Shown: piece after piece, positions 1-5,989 of the stretch
Layout: each line of letters starts with the position of its first letter
How positions within the stretch are numbered: the stretch's first letter is position 1
Assembly (NCBI GenBank): GCA_949448405.1
Contig: CASTFX010000046.1
Location: 1-8,249, forward strand
Source of the DNA: an uncultured Clostridia bacterium
GTDB lineage: Bacteria > Bacillota > Clostridia > TANB77 > CAG-508
Direction: 5' to 3'
DNA length: 8,249 nucleotides
Notes under the pieces: generated by a model
Told to the model about the DNA's origin: nothing
Database searches by the model: none
The model's input: the letters and a program-made list of their open reading frames with translations, nothing else
Made by a program: the position numbers and the translations under genes

Positions 1-561
1 GGGCATTTCCCTAAAATTTCTTTCACAAACAACAGTTGCTATTTCAAAATAATTATTAATTTTTGAATATTTTATTGCTATATTATTTTCATAATATTTT
101 AAATCTGGTAAGTATACATCTATTAATCCATTTAATTTTTTTAATGTTTTTATATTTTCGTATCCATTTGTATTATATATTATCGGAATCATTAGTCCCC
201 TAGCTCTTGCAAGTTTTATAGCCTCTGCTATTTTATTTGCATATATTGTTGGACTTACTAGATTTATATTTTCTGCTTTATTTTCTTGTTGTTTTATAAA
301 AATATCTGCCAATTCTTCTACTTCAATTATTCTTCCGTTTCCTAAATTACTTATTTCATAATTTTGGCAAAACACACAGTTTAAATTACATTTTGAAAAA
401 AATACTGTTCCTGAACCATTTTCTCCACTTATACATGGTTCTTCGAATTTATGCAGACTTACTCCGCCTATTTCTATTTTATTTCCTGCTTTGCATCTTC
501 CGATATCTATTTCTCTATCTATTTTACATTTATGTGGACATATTGTGCATTCTTTGCTCAT
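1..561 (-). CDS. Radical SAM protein, PflX / pyruvate formate-lyase activating enzyme-like (3' end cut by window edge)
   Basis: The 187 visible codons start at ATG 561 and run off the left edge, so the C-terminus is missing. The N-terminus has a Cys-rich segment (C5, C8, C12, C23) with the 'CxxCPHxC...GRC' pattern typical of the PflX/COG1313 family. The radical SAM motif CNLNCVFC follows (C58-x3-C62-x2-C65), preceded by EPCISGENGSGT, which is also characteristic. These cysteines should bind the [4Fe-4S] cluster that cleaves S-adenosylmethionine. The family resembles glycyl-radical-enzyme activases, but its real substrate is not established. An AAAGGAG ribosome site lies 6 nt before the ATG, inside the end of the DUF1653 gene, and only one base separates that gene's TAA from this ATG, so the two are surely co-transcribed and probably translationally coupled. 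Family assignment is confident; physiological role is not. Confidence 0.93.
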   Translation of the reverse strand, partial: MSKECTICPHKCKIDREIDIGRCKAGNKIEIGGVSLHKFEEPCISGENGSGTVFFSKCNLNCVFCQNYEISNLGNGRIIEVEELADIFIKQQENKAENINLVSPTIYANKIAEAIKLARARGLMIPIIYNTNGYENIKTLKKLNGLIDVYLPDLKYYENNIAIKYSKINNYFEIATVVCERNFREMP

Positions 562-562
562 T

Positions 563-826
563 TTATTCTCCTTTAAAATTTGCAGATACACTTTCTATAT
601 TTTGTAACTCAAATCTATATTCTTGTTTTACATTTGGATATTTTTGTCTATCAACTTTTTCTAAAAACATATCATATGGTCTTAAATATAATTTATTTGT
701 ATCACCATATAGCCCTCTATATATTACATATTTTTCTTTTGTTTCACTATGTATTCCTATTCCTTCTACTATGTAATAATCTCCTTTGAAGTGTCTATAT
801 ATTCCATTAATTTTTAATTCTTGCAT
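563..826 (-). CDS. DUF1653 family protein (87 aa)
   Basis: This small protein matches the DUF1653 (COG4728) pattern: 'GIYRHFKGDYYIVEGIGIHSET' (here residues about 7 to 28), then YRGLYGD, LYLRPYDMFLEKVD and a closing YRFE. It is a soluble, mostly beta protein of about the usual size for the family; its biochemical role is unknown. I chose ATG 826 rather than the upstream GTG at 841, because GGGAGG at 839-834 sits 7 nt before ATG 826 and would lie inside the coding sequence if GTG were used. The gene ends one base before the pflX-like start, forming a two-gene unit. It follows the terminator of the spore protein gene, so it probably has its own promoter in the 40 nt between them. Confidence 0.9.
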   Translation of the reverse strand: MQELKINGIYRHFKGDYYIVEGIGIHSETKEKYVIYRGLYGDTNKLYLRPYDMFLEKVDRQKYPNVKQEYRFELQNIESVSANFKGE

Positions 827-833
827 TTTTATT

Positions 834-839
834 CCTCCC
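834..839 (-). promoter_or_regulatory. Ribosome binding site that fixes the DUF1653 start
   Basis: GGGAGG is followed by AATAAAA and ATG 826. The 7-nt spacing is ideal, so the in-frame GTG at 841, which has no Shine-Dalgarno of its own, is not the start. Confidence 0.8.
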
Positions 840-855
840 ACTTTTACTTTTTTAT

Positions 856-884
856 ATTTTATACTTTATTATTATAAAAATCAA
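856..884 (-). promoter_or_regulatory. Candidate sigma-A-type promoter for the DUF1653-pflX unit
   Basis: TTGATT (884-879) and TAAAAT (861-856) are separated by 17 nt and lie just downstream of the spore-gene terminator, whose stem base overlaps the -35 by one position. In such AT-rich DNA similar matches arise by chance; the position between a terminator and a gene start is the main support. Confidence 0.35.
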
Positions 885-918
885 TATAAGCACCCTATTA
901 TTTTAAGGGTGCTTATAT
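884..918 (-). terminator. Rho-independent terminator of the spore protein gene
   Basis: A perfect 13-bp inverted repeat (arms 884-896 and 906-918, 9-nt loop, GCACCC/GGGTGC core) lies about 18 nt after the spore-protein stop. On the minus strand it is followed by GATTTTTATAAT, a T-rich tail. Orientation and position fit termination of the 1110-937 transcript. Confidence 0.88.
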
Positions 919-936
919 ATTAATTTATTAAATTCA

Positions 937-1110
937 CTATTTCTCTACACTTCTATTTGCTATTTCGATTGCTTTTGTTACTATATTTCCGCAAGTCTTA
1001 GATGATACATTTCCCCATCCACCATCTTCTTTTACTGTGTCATATACTCCTAATTCCTTTGCTATTTCTTCTTTTAAATTTTCTGATATTAAACCTTTAT
1101 TTTTACTCAT
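937..1110 (-). CDS. Small acid-soluble spore protein, alpha/beta type, SspF-like (57 aa)
   Basis: The protein begins MSKNKGLISENLKEEIAKELG and contains YDTVKEDGGWGNVSSKTCGN and KAIEIANRS. It lines up well along its length with Bacillus SspF (…SDEFKYELAKDLGFYDTVKNGGWGEIRARDAGNMVKRAIEIAEQ). Such proteins coat spore DNA in the forespore, hold it in an A-like form that resists UV and chemicals, and are degraded at germination. The KEEIAKELG segment (E14/E15-I16) corresponds to the usual GPR protease cleavage region. A perfect AGGAGGT (1124-1118) lies 7 nt upstream of ATG 1110. The 90-nt gap to ypeB should hold a forespore (sigma-G) promoter, but I found no convincing match. A strong terminator follows. 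The gene is below the size where automatic ORF calling usually reports it. Confidence 0.93.
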   Translation of the reverse strand: MSKNKGLISENLKEEIAKELGVYDTVKEDGGWGNVSSKTCGNIVTKAIEIANRSVEK

Positions 1111-1200
1111 TTTAATTACCTCCTGAAATTTAGAGATAATATTATTTTTTGTATTTTTTAAAATTTAATCCCTTGTAATTTTTTATTTTTTAGGAAATTT

Positions 1201-2589
1201 TTATGTTGTTAGTGTTCCATTTGGTGTATTTACTATCATTAATATATCTTCTTCTTTTCCATTTTCAGCATTTATATATACTAAGAATTCATTTTCGCCT
1301 ACTTTTCCTGTAAATTCCCAGCATAATATTTCTGTATTGTATTCTGTTGGAATTATTGTTAATTTTTCACTTTGAGTTTCTATTCTTTTATTTAATTTTT
1401 CTTTTGCTTTTTCTGCTGAAATTATTCTTTGACTTATCCTTCTTTCCGTATGGCAATTTAAATATCCTGCTGTTTCTATACCAAGTATTTCTCCATTGTC
1501 TAGTGCTATTTTTACTTTTATTAAATCTGGATAAATCGTTACATTATCTTGTGAATATGCATAATTTATAACTAAACATCCTTGTTGTCTTAAATAGTAT
1601 GTTTCTTTCATAGAAGAATATCCTTTTTCATTTAAGAAATTTTTTCCTCTTTCAATTGCTTCTTGTTCTGATATTTTCTCTTCTCCAATTTCTCTATAAT
1701 AATTCATATATACTATATGTCCACCTTTTTGAGAAATTGATATACTTTTTGAATTATCTTCTGTTTTAATTATGAAACTATATGAAGGTATATTTCCATT
1801 TTCTGAAAGCCCATTACTTGATATCTGATTATCGTTTGCTCCCGTAAACGATTTTACTATTTCCTTTGCTTTATTTTCGTCGATATTTTCTCCTGTTAAT
1901 CCTTTTCTTTCTGGACTTGTCATATGTTCAGAAAATGCACCATCATATATCAATCCTGTATAATCATCAAATGTTGTTTCTATGTTTCCAAAGCTATCTG
2001 TTGATATATTGCTTACCTGTTGTGCAAAAGTTTTGCTTCCTTCGCTTTCTAATTCTCCCCATTTAATTGTTCCATCATTTATCTCATTTGCTAATTGATT
2101 TAAAGTATCTTTTAATGTTACTGAATATTCATGCATTTTTTCTAGATTTTTTAGTTCTTCATCCGTAAGCTTTTCTCCATTTATTGTCTTCATTGATAGC
2201 GAATAACTATAATCACTTATTTGATTTAAAAACTTTTGTGCATTTGATAGTCCTTCATTATTTATTGGAAGTTGTCCTAAATATACACCTGCTAAATCAG
2301 CTTCTCTCCAAACATGTGCAAGAGTTTTTGCTCCATGTTCTGGAGTAGAAGTTATTGTTGATTTTGCAAGATATGTTTCTACTTCTTCCATATAACTTAT
2401 TAATTCATAGAATGCTCTATTATAATCATTTGCTGCAACCTCTCTATATTCTCTTTGTTTAGCATAAGTATAAATTCCAAGCGCAATAACAGCTATTAAT
2501 AGTACAACTATTATCATTACTATTGTAAACATGTGTCTATCTTTTAGCCTATTTTTCCAGTCTTTTAATTTGGACCCTACGTCTCCCAT
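1201..2589 (-). CDS. ypeB: Germination protein YpeB
   Basis: The protein has 462 residues: a short basic cytoplasmic N-terminus, one membrane anchor at about residues 20-43 (FTIVMIIVVLLIAVIALGIY) and a long extracytoplasmic part. The segment around 55-180 (NDYNRAFYEL, EVETYLAKS, HVWREADLA, LGQLP) is the YpeB N-terminal domain. Three PepSY/YPEB-type repeats follow at roughly 236-300, 305-375 and 390-455 (for example ENKAKEIVKSF, SEQEAIERGKNFL, SAEKAKEKL). In Bacillus, YpeB sits in the spore inner membrane/cortex region and is needed to place and stabilise the cortex-lytic enzyme SleB. Here the preceding gene is a glycosyltransferase and sleB is not in the window. The start is supported by GGGAGGT 5 nt before ATG 2589. 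Expression in the forespore is expected from the family but not shown by a recognisable promoter. Confidence 0.96.
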   Translation of the reverse strand: MGDVGSKLKDWKNRLKDRHMFTIVMIIVVLLIAVIALGIYTYAKQREYREVAANDYNRAFYELISYMEEVETYLAKSTITSTPEHGAKTLAHVWREADLAGVYLGQLPINNEGLSNAQKFLNQISDYSYSLSMKTINGEKLTDEELKNLEKMHEYSVTLKDTLNQLANEINDGTIKWGELESEGSKTFAQQVSNISTDSFGNIETTFDDYTGLIYDGAFSEHMTSPERKGLTGENIDENKAKEIVKSFTGANDNQISSNGLSENGNIPSYSFIIKTEDNSKSISISQKGGHIVYMNYYREIGEEKISEQEAIERGKNFLNEKGYSSMKETYYLRQQGCLVINYAYSQDNVTIYPDLIKVKIALDNGEILGIETAGYLNCHTERRISQRIISAEKAKEKLNKRIETQSEKLTIIPTEYNTEILCWEFTGKVGENEFLVYINAENGKEEDILMIVNTPNGTLTT

Positions 2590-2597
2590 TTTTTACC

Positions 2598-2641
2598 TCC
2601 CAAAAATTTTAATAATAATTACATTTTGTTCATTTTTGGGA
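2598..2641 (-). repeat. Inverted repeat covering the ypeB ribosome binding site
   Basis: TCCCAAAAAT (minus strand, 2641-2632) is a perfect 10-bp complement of ATTTTTGGGA (2607-2598), with a 24-nt loop. The 3' arm contains the first GGGA of the GGGAGGT Shine-Dalgarno of ypeB. In RNA the fold would partly hide the site. It could equally be a weak terminator-like element after the glycosyltransferase gene, although no T-run follows. Confidence 0.45.
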
Positions 2642-2654
2642 TTTTTATACATAT

Positions 2655-3770
2655 TTATTTATTAAATATTATTTCACATATGTCTTTTGCAGCATTTGGA
2701 TTTCCGACTTTTTTAATATTATTTTTAATTTTATTTAAATTTTCATCATCATCTATTATTTTTAATATATCTTTTTTAATGTCTTTATCTTCTTTTATCC
2801 ATATCCCTAGTCCATTATTCTCTAAAAATTCTGCATTTTCTTCCTCTTGTCCTGGTATAGGATTTATTATAACTATAGGTAAATTTGATGCCAAACTTTC
2901 AGAAGAAGTAATTCCTCCTGGTTTTGTAATAACTAAATCTGATACACTCATAAGCTCTGCAACTTTATCTGTAAACTCTAATACTTTCACATTTTCACTA
3001 TCTTTTGCAATTTCTTTAAATGTTTCATATATTTTTGGATTTTTTCCTGATACCGCAACTACTTGAATATCTTTTGATTTTTTTACTAATGTCTTCATAA
3101 AAATTACAATATTTTTTCTTGCAAGTCCCATTTTTCCTCCTGCAAAAAATAATACTGTTTTTAAATTATTTTTCAAATTAAATTCTTTTAGTATTTCTTC
3201 TTTATTAAATTTATTTGAAAATTTTTGAGATATTGGAAGCCCAGTTACATATATTTTACTTTCTTTTATTCCATAAGCGATCAAGTCTTTTTTCATATCT
3301 TCATTTGATGTAAAAAATGTTTCTAAATATTCATGTTTAACTAACCATTGTTCATGATATTTAAAATCTGTTAATATTGTAGCTACTGGAACTGTTATTT
3401 TTTTATGTGATTTTAATATTCCGCACATTTGAGTTGAAAATGGATGTGCTGAAATTATGTAGTCAGGATTTAATTCTTTTATTAGTTTTCCAAGTTTATT
3501 TGCAAGCATTTTATTTACACCATTACTAAATGCCGCTATTGCTCCTTTTCTTGAGGCTTTATATATTCTTCCCCACATTTTTGGCATATTTTTTGATAGT
3601 CCTTCATATGATTTAACTGTTACATAATTTATAAATTTATTTAAATATTTCATACAATCAATAACTTGAACTTCCATTTTTGGATATTCTTTTTCGATTG
3701 CTTCTTTCATTGCATTAGCTGCACTTAGATGTCCTCCTCCATAAGTTGCGTAAAATATTACTACTTTCAT
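2655..3770 (-). CDS. UgtP / MGDG-synthase-like glycosyltransferase (GT28)
   Basis: The protein has 371 residues. Residues 1-170 form the MGDG-synthase N-terminal fold, with FYATYGGGHLSAANAM at 6-21 (glycine-rich GGGH loop), ISAHPFSTQ at 106-114 and a TDF motif at 134-136. The C-terminal GT28 nucleotide-sugar domain carries GGKMG (211-215), ITKPGGITSSE (281-291) and NPIPGQEEEN (303-312). The family transfers glucose or galactose from UDP-sugar to diacylglycerol at the inner membrane face, making glycolipids that can also anchor lipoteichoic acid; MurG is a distant relative. No signal peptide is seen, as expected for a peripheral cytosolic enzyme. GAGGAGA lies upstream of ATG 3770. The gene sits only 35 nt after the M23 peptidase terminator and 65 nt before ypeB, so it may be read through from the former. 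Sugar and lipid specificity cannot be told from sequence. Confidence 0.9.
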   Translation of the reverse strand: MKVVIFYATYGGGHLSAANAMKEAIEKEYPKMEVQVIDCMKYLNKFINYVTVKSYEGLSKNMPKMWGRIYKASRKGAIAAFSNGVNKMLANKLGKLIKELNPDYIISAHPFSTQMCGILKSHKKITVPVATILTDFKYHEQWLVKHEYLETFFTSNEDMKKDLIAYGIKESKIYVTGLPISQKFSNKFNKEEILKEFNLKNNLKTVLFFAGGKMGLARKNIVIFMKTLVKKSKDIQVVAVSGKNPKIYETFKEIAKDSENVKVLEFTDKVAELMSVSDLVITKPGGITSSESLASNLPIVIINPIPGQEEENAEFLENNGLGIWIKEDKDIKKDILKIIDDDENLNKIKNNIKKVGNPNAAKDICEIIFNK

Positions 3771-3804
3771 TTTAATTTCTCCTCTTTTTTATTTGTATAT
3801 GAAA

Positions 3805-3829
3805 ACAAGACGCTTATGCAGCGTCTTGT
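3805..3829 (-). terminator. Hairpin terminator after the M23 peptidase gene, possibly leaky
   Basis: ACAAGACGC/GCGTCTTGT arms, extended by one T-A pair, give a 10-bp perfect stem with a 5-nt loop beginning 7 nt after the stop codon at 3837. The T-run on the minus strand is short (TTTTC), so some read-through into the glycosyltransferase gene is plausible. Confidence 0.75.
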
Positions 3830-3836
3830 CTTATAT

Positions 3837-4835
3837 TTATAAATATAATTCTGGGTTATATGCTACATCATTTATTCTTATTTCAAAATGTAGATGTGAT
3901 CCATATGATCTTCCCGTATTTCCTACTTTTGCAATTGCTTGACCTGATGATACTCTTGCTCCTACTTTTGTTGTTATGCTACTACAGTGTGCATAATATG
4001 TTTGAACACCATTTCCATGTGAAATAATTACTAGATTTCCATATCCTCCACTATTCCATCCTGCAAATGTTACGGTTCCAGCTGCTGCAGCTTTTATTGT
4101 AGTTCCTGTTGATGCTCCAAAATCTAAACCTTTATGGCTTTTTCCCCATCTTGAACCAAATCTTGAAGTTATTACTGCTGATATTGGTTTTATAAAGTTT
4201 ATACCTGCTGATTTATATCCACTTCCAACTTTTCCACTTGAAATTTTTCCACCACTACTTGTAGTACTTTTACTTTTTTGTGCTACTTCTACGTTAACTT
4301 TCTTTTCTTCGAACAAAGCTGCCACTGCTGTATCTTTATCTGTTGTTTCTACTCTATTTGTTACATATTTCTCTTTTATAGAGATACTATCTAAATTGTT
4401 ACTATTTTTATCTTTTAAACCATTTACTATATTTTCTGCTTCTTCAAATGTCTCTACATAGCATTTTTCTTCATTTCCTACTATTAAAGCATAATATCTG
4501 TAAAAAGCTGTTCCTGTTGCTACCACTTTTTCATATATCTCATCATCATTAGTTTCTATGCCTCTTTTTAGAAAACATAATTTATACTCTGGTAAGTTTT
4601 TTTGATCTATTTGAATGAATGCTATACCTTCTTTATTTTCCTTCTCTATATAGTCATTTATTCTAGCTTGAAGAGCTGCTCTATCTTTACTATATCCAAC
4701 CATTTCTCCATCTATAGTTACACTATATATTGGCTTATATACTCCCATTACTATAGCAAATATTATTACTAGGCTAACAGCAAATAATGCACTTATTTTT
4801 ATGCTTGTCCTTAATCCTATTAAAAATTTTCTCAT
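3837..4835 (-). CDS. Membrane-anchored M23 (LytM-type) peptidoglycan endopeptidase
   Basis: The protein has 332 residues. A basic N-terminus and one hydrophobic segment (about 12-32) form a signal anchor, so the rest is extracytoplasmic. Residues 33-185 are a poorly conserved region resembling the N-terminal spacer of clostridial M23 proteins. A Ser/Gly/Lys-rich linker (187-212) leads to the M23 domain (about 214-332). Zinc ligands are H234 and D238 (SHKGLDFG) and H316 of HLHFEI; H283 (YAH) and H314 are the other catalytic histidines. All key residues are present, so it should cut peptide cross-links in the cell wall. ATG 4835 is the only start that keeps the membrane anchor, but the nearest Shine-Dalgarno (AAGGAG) is about 16 nt away, unusually far. 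A role in growth or sporulation cannot be decided; neighbouring ypeB and spore genes make the latter possible. Confidence 0.92.
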   Translation of the reverse strand: MRKFLIGLRTSIKISALFAVSLVIIFAIVMGVYKPIYSVTIDGEMVGYSKDRAALQARINDYIEKENKEGIAFIQIDQKNLPEYKLCFLKRGIETNDDEIYEKVVATGTAFYRYYALIVGNEEKCYVETFEEAENIVNGLKDKNSNNLDSISIKEKYVTNRVETTDKDTAVAALFEEKKVNVEVAQKSKSTTSSGGKISSGKVGSGYKSAGINFIKPISAVITSRFGSRWGKSHKGLDFGASTGTTIKAAAAGTVTFAGWNSGGYGNLVIISHGNGVQTYYAHCSSITTKVGARVSSGQAIAKVGNTGRSYGSHLHFEIRINDVAYNPELYL

Positions 4836-4905
4836 ACTATTATCTTTAGCACTCCTTTATGTTTTTGTTTAACCTTACGGATACTATTATTTCAGTATAC
4901 TATTA
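4834..4905 (-). repeat. Three copies of a 9-bp repeat in the M23 gene leader
   Basis: ATACTATTA (plus strand; TAATAGTAT on the coding strand) occurs at 4834-4842, 4881-4889 and 4897-4905. The last two are 16 bp apart and fall at the predicted transcription start and just after it; the first overlaps the start codon. They may be operator-like or chance repeats in AT-rich DNA. Confidence 0.35.
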
Positions 4906-4906
4906 G

Positions 4907-4935
4907 ATTTTACACTAAATGGGATAATTATTCAA
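4907..4935 (-). promoter_or_regulatory. Candidate sigma-A-type promoter for the M23 peptidase gene
   Basis: TTGAAT (4935-4930) and TAAAAT (4912-4907) are separated by 17 nt, placing the start of transcription near 4900 and leaving a leader of about 65 nt. It lies in the only sizeable gap between recR and the peptidase gene. Confidence 0.5.
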
Positions 4936-5013
4936 ATTTTGTATTTTTTTGTTTTCCTTGTTTTTCTTTTATTTCTTTTTATTTCCTCTTGTTTTCTCTC
5001 GTTTTCTTTAGTT

Positions 5014-5616
5014 TTATAGTTCATGTCTGCCCTCTAAGGCTTTTGTCAAAGTCACTTCATCCGTATACTCTAAGTCTCCTCCTACTGGTATTCCATGTGC
5101 TATTCTTGTTACTTTAATGTTAAATGTCTTAAGTATTTTAGATATGTACATTGCTGTCGCTTCTCCCTCTACTCTTGGGTTAGTTGCAAGTATTATTTCT
5201 TTTATTTCACTATTATTTTGAATTCTACTTAATAATTCTTTTATCTTTATTTCATCTGGTCCTATGCCATTCATTGGAGATATTGAACCATGTAGAACAT
5301 GATATACTCCCTTAAATTCATGTGTTCTTTCCATTGCTATAACATCTTTTACATCTTCTACAACACATATTAAATTTTGGTCCCTCTTAGGGCTCCCACA
5401 TATTTGACATGGGTCACTATCTGAAATATTAAAACATTTGGAACAGTATTTTAAATTTTTCTTTGCATTTACTATTGAATTTATAAATTCTGTTACATCT
5501 TCTTCATTTGCATCTAAAATATGAAATGCTAATCTTACAGCTGTTTTATGTCCTATACTTGGTAGTTTTTCGAATCCTTCTATTAATTTCTCTATTGATG
5601 GAGAATAGTACGACAT
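5014..5616 (-). CDS. recR: Recombination mediator RecR
   Basis: The protein has 200 residues, the standard length. The helix-hairpin-helix region is at 14-30 (GFEKLPSIGHKTAVRLA). A four-cysteine zinc finger follows (C58-x2-C61 … C70-x2-C73). The Toprim domain begins at LICVVEDVKD (82-91) and includes NPRVEGEATA (146-155), and the C-terminal Walker-B-like segment is GIPVGGDLEYTDEVTL. RecR works with RecO (and RecF) to load RecA onto SSB-coated single-stranded DNA during gap repair. AGAGG sits upstream of ATG 5616 and the gap from ebfC is 16 nt, so it is the last gene of the dnaX operon. No hairpin terminator was found after it; only a pyrimidine-rich (plus strand) tract follows. Confidence 0.97.
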   Translation of the reverse strand: MSYYSPSIEKLIEGFEKLPSIGHKTAVRLAFHILDANEEDVTEFINSIVNAKKNLKYCSKCFNISDSDPCQICGSPKRDQNLICVVEDVKDVIAMERTHEFKGVYHVLHGSISPMNGIGPDEIKIKELLSRIQNNSEIKEIILATNPRVEGEATAMYISKILKTFNIKVTRIAHGIPVGGDLEYTDEVTLTKALEGRHEL

Positions 5617-5632
5617 GATATTTCCTCTCTTT

Positions 5633-5974
5633 TTACATTAATCCTGGTATATTGTATTTCCCAAGGCTTGCACTCTGTGCTATATCAACTTTTTTTAATG
5701 CTTCATTTACACATGTTAATATTAAATCTTCTAACATTTCTATGTCTTCTGGGTCTACTACATCTTTTTGTATTTTAATTTCTTTTATTTCTTTTGCTCC
5801 ACTTACTTTTACTGTTATAGCTCCTCCTCCTGCTGTAGCATCAAATTCTCTTCCTGTTAATTCTTCTTGTGATTTTTCCATATCTTCTTGCATCTTTTTA
5901 GCTTCTTTCATAAGCTTATTAATATTCATTCCTCCAAAGCTTGCTCCTCCTGGAAATCCTCCTCTTTTTGACAT
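5633..5974 (-). CDS. Nucleoid-associated protein EbfC / YbaB family
   Basis: The protein has 113 residues. A glycine-rich N-terminus (RGGFPGGASFGGMN) is followed by a charged helix with MKEAKKMQEDMEKSQEEL (22-39), then REFDATAGGGAITVKVSG (42-59) and a C-terminal helix ending SASLGKYNIPGLM. This is the YbaB/EbfC pattern: dimeric DNA-binding proteins that associate with the nucleoid. In Bacillus the homologue is yaaK, between dnaX and recR, exactly as here. AAGGAGGA overlaps the dnaX stop and lies 8 nt before ATG 5974, suggesting translational coupling to dnaX. If so, its yield would depend on ribosomes completing dnaX through all three +1 shifts. Confidence 0.95.
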   Translation of the reverse strand: MSKRGGFPGGASFGGMNINKLMKEAKKMQEDMEKSQEELTGREFDATAGGGAITVKVSGAKEIKEIKIQKDVVDPEDIEMLEDLILTCVNEALKKVDIAQSASLGKYNIPGLM

Positions 5975-5989
5975 ATTAAAATTCCTCCT

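Noticed and set aside
393..776. Plus-strand open frame of about 127 codons
   Set aside because: It is antisense to the pflX-like and DUF1653 genes, rich in Phe/Leu/Tyr as expected for the reverse of AT-rich genes, and lacks a ribosome site. The same applies to the other plus-strand frames at 1347, 1866, 2626, 5652, 6237 and 7404.
563..841. GTG at 841 as the DUF1653 start
   Set aside because: The only good Shine-Dalgarno lies between it and ATG 826, at ideal spacing for the latter.
1125..1200. Sigma-G promoter upstream of the spore protein gene
   Set aside because: Expected from the family, but no match to the -35/-10 pattern was better than chance in this AT-rich stretch.
4836..4856. Six-codon GTG mini-ORF overlapping the M23 start (ending TGA across ATG)
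   Set aside because: Its GTG touches the AGGA sequence that would have to serve as its ribosome site, so it is unlikely to be translated.
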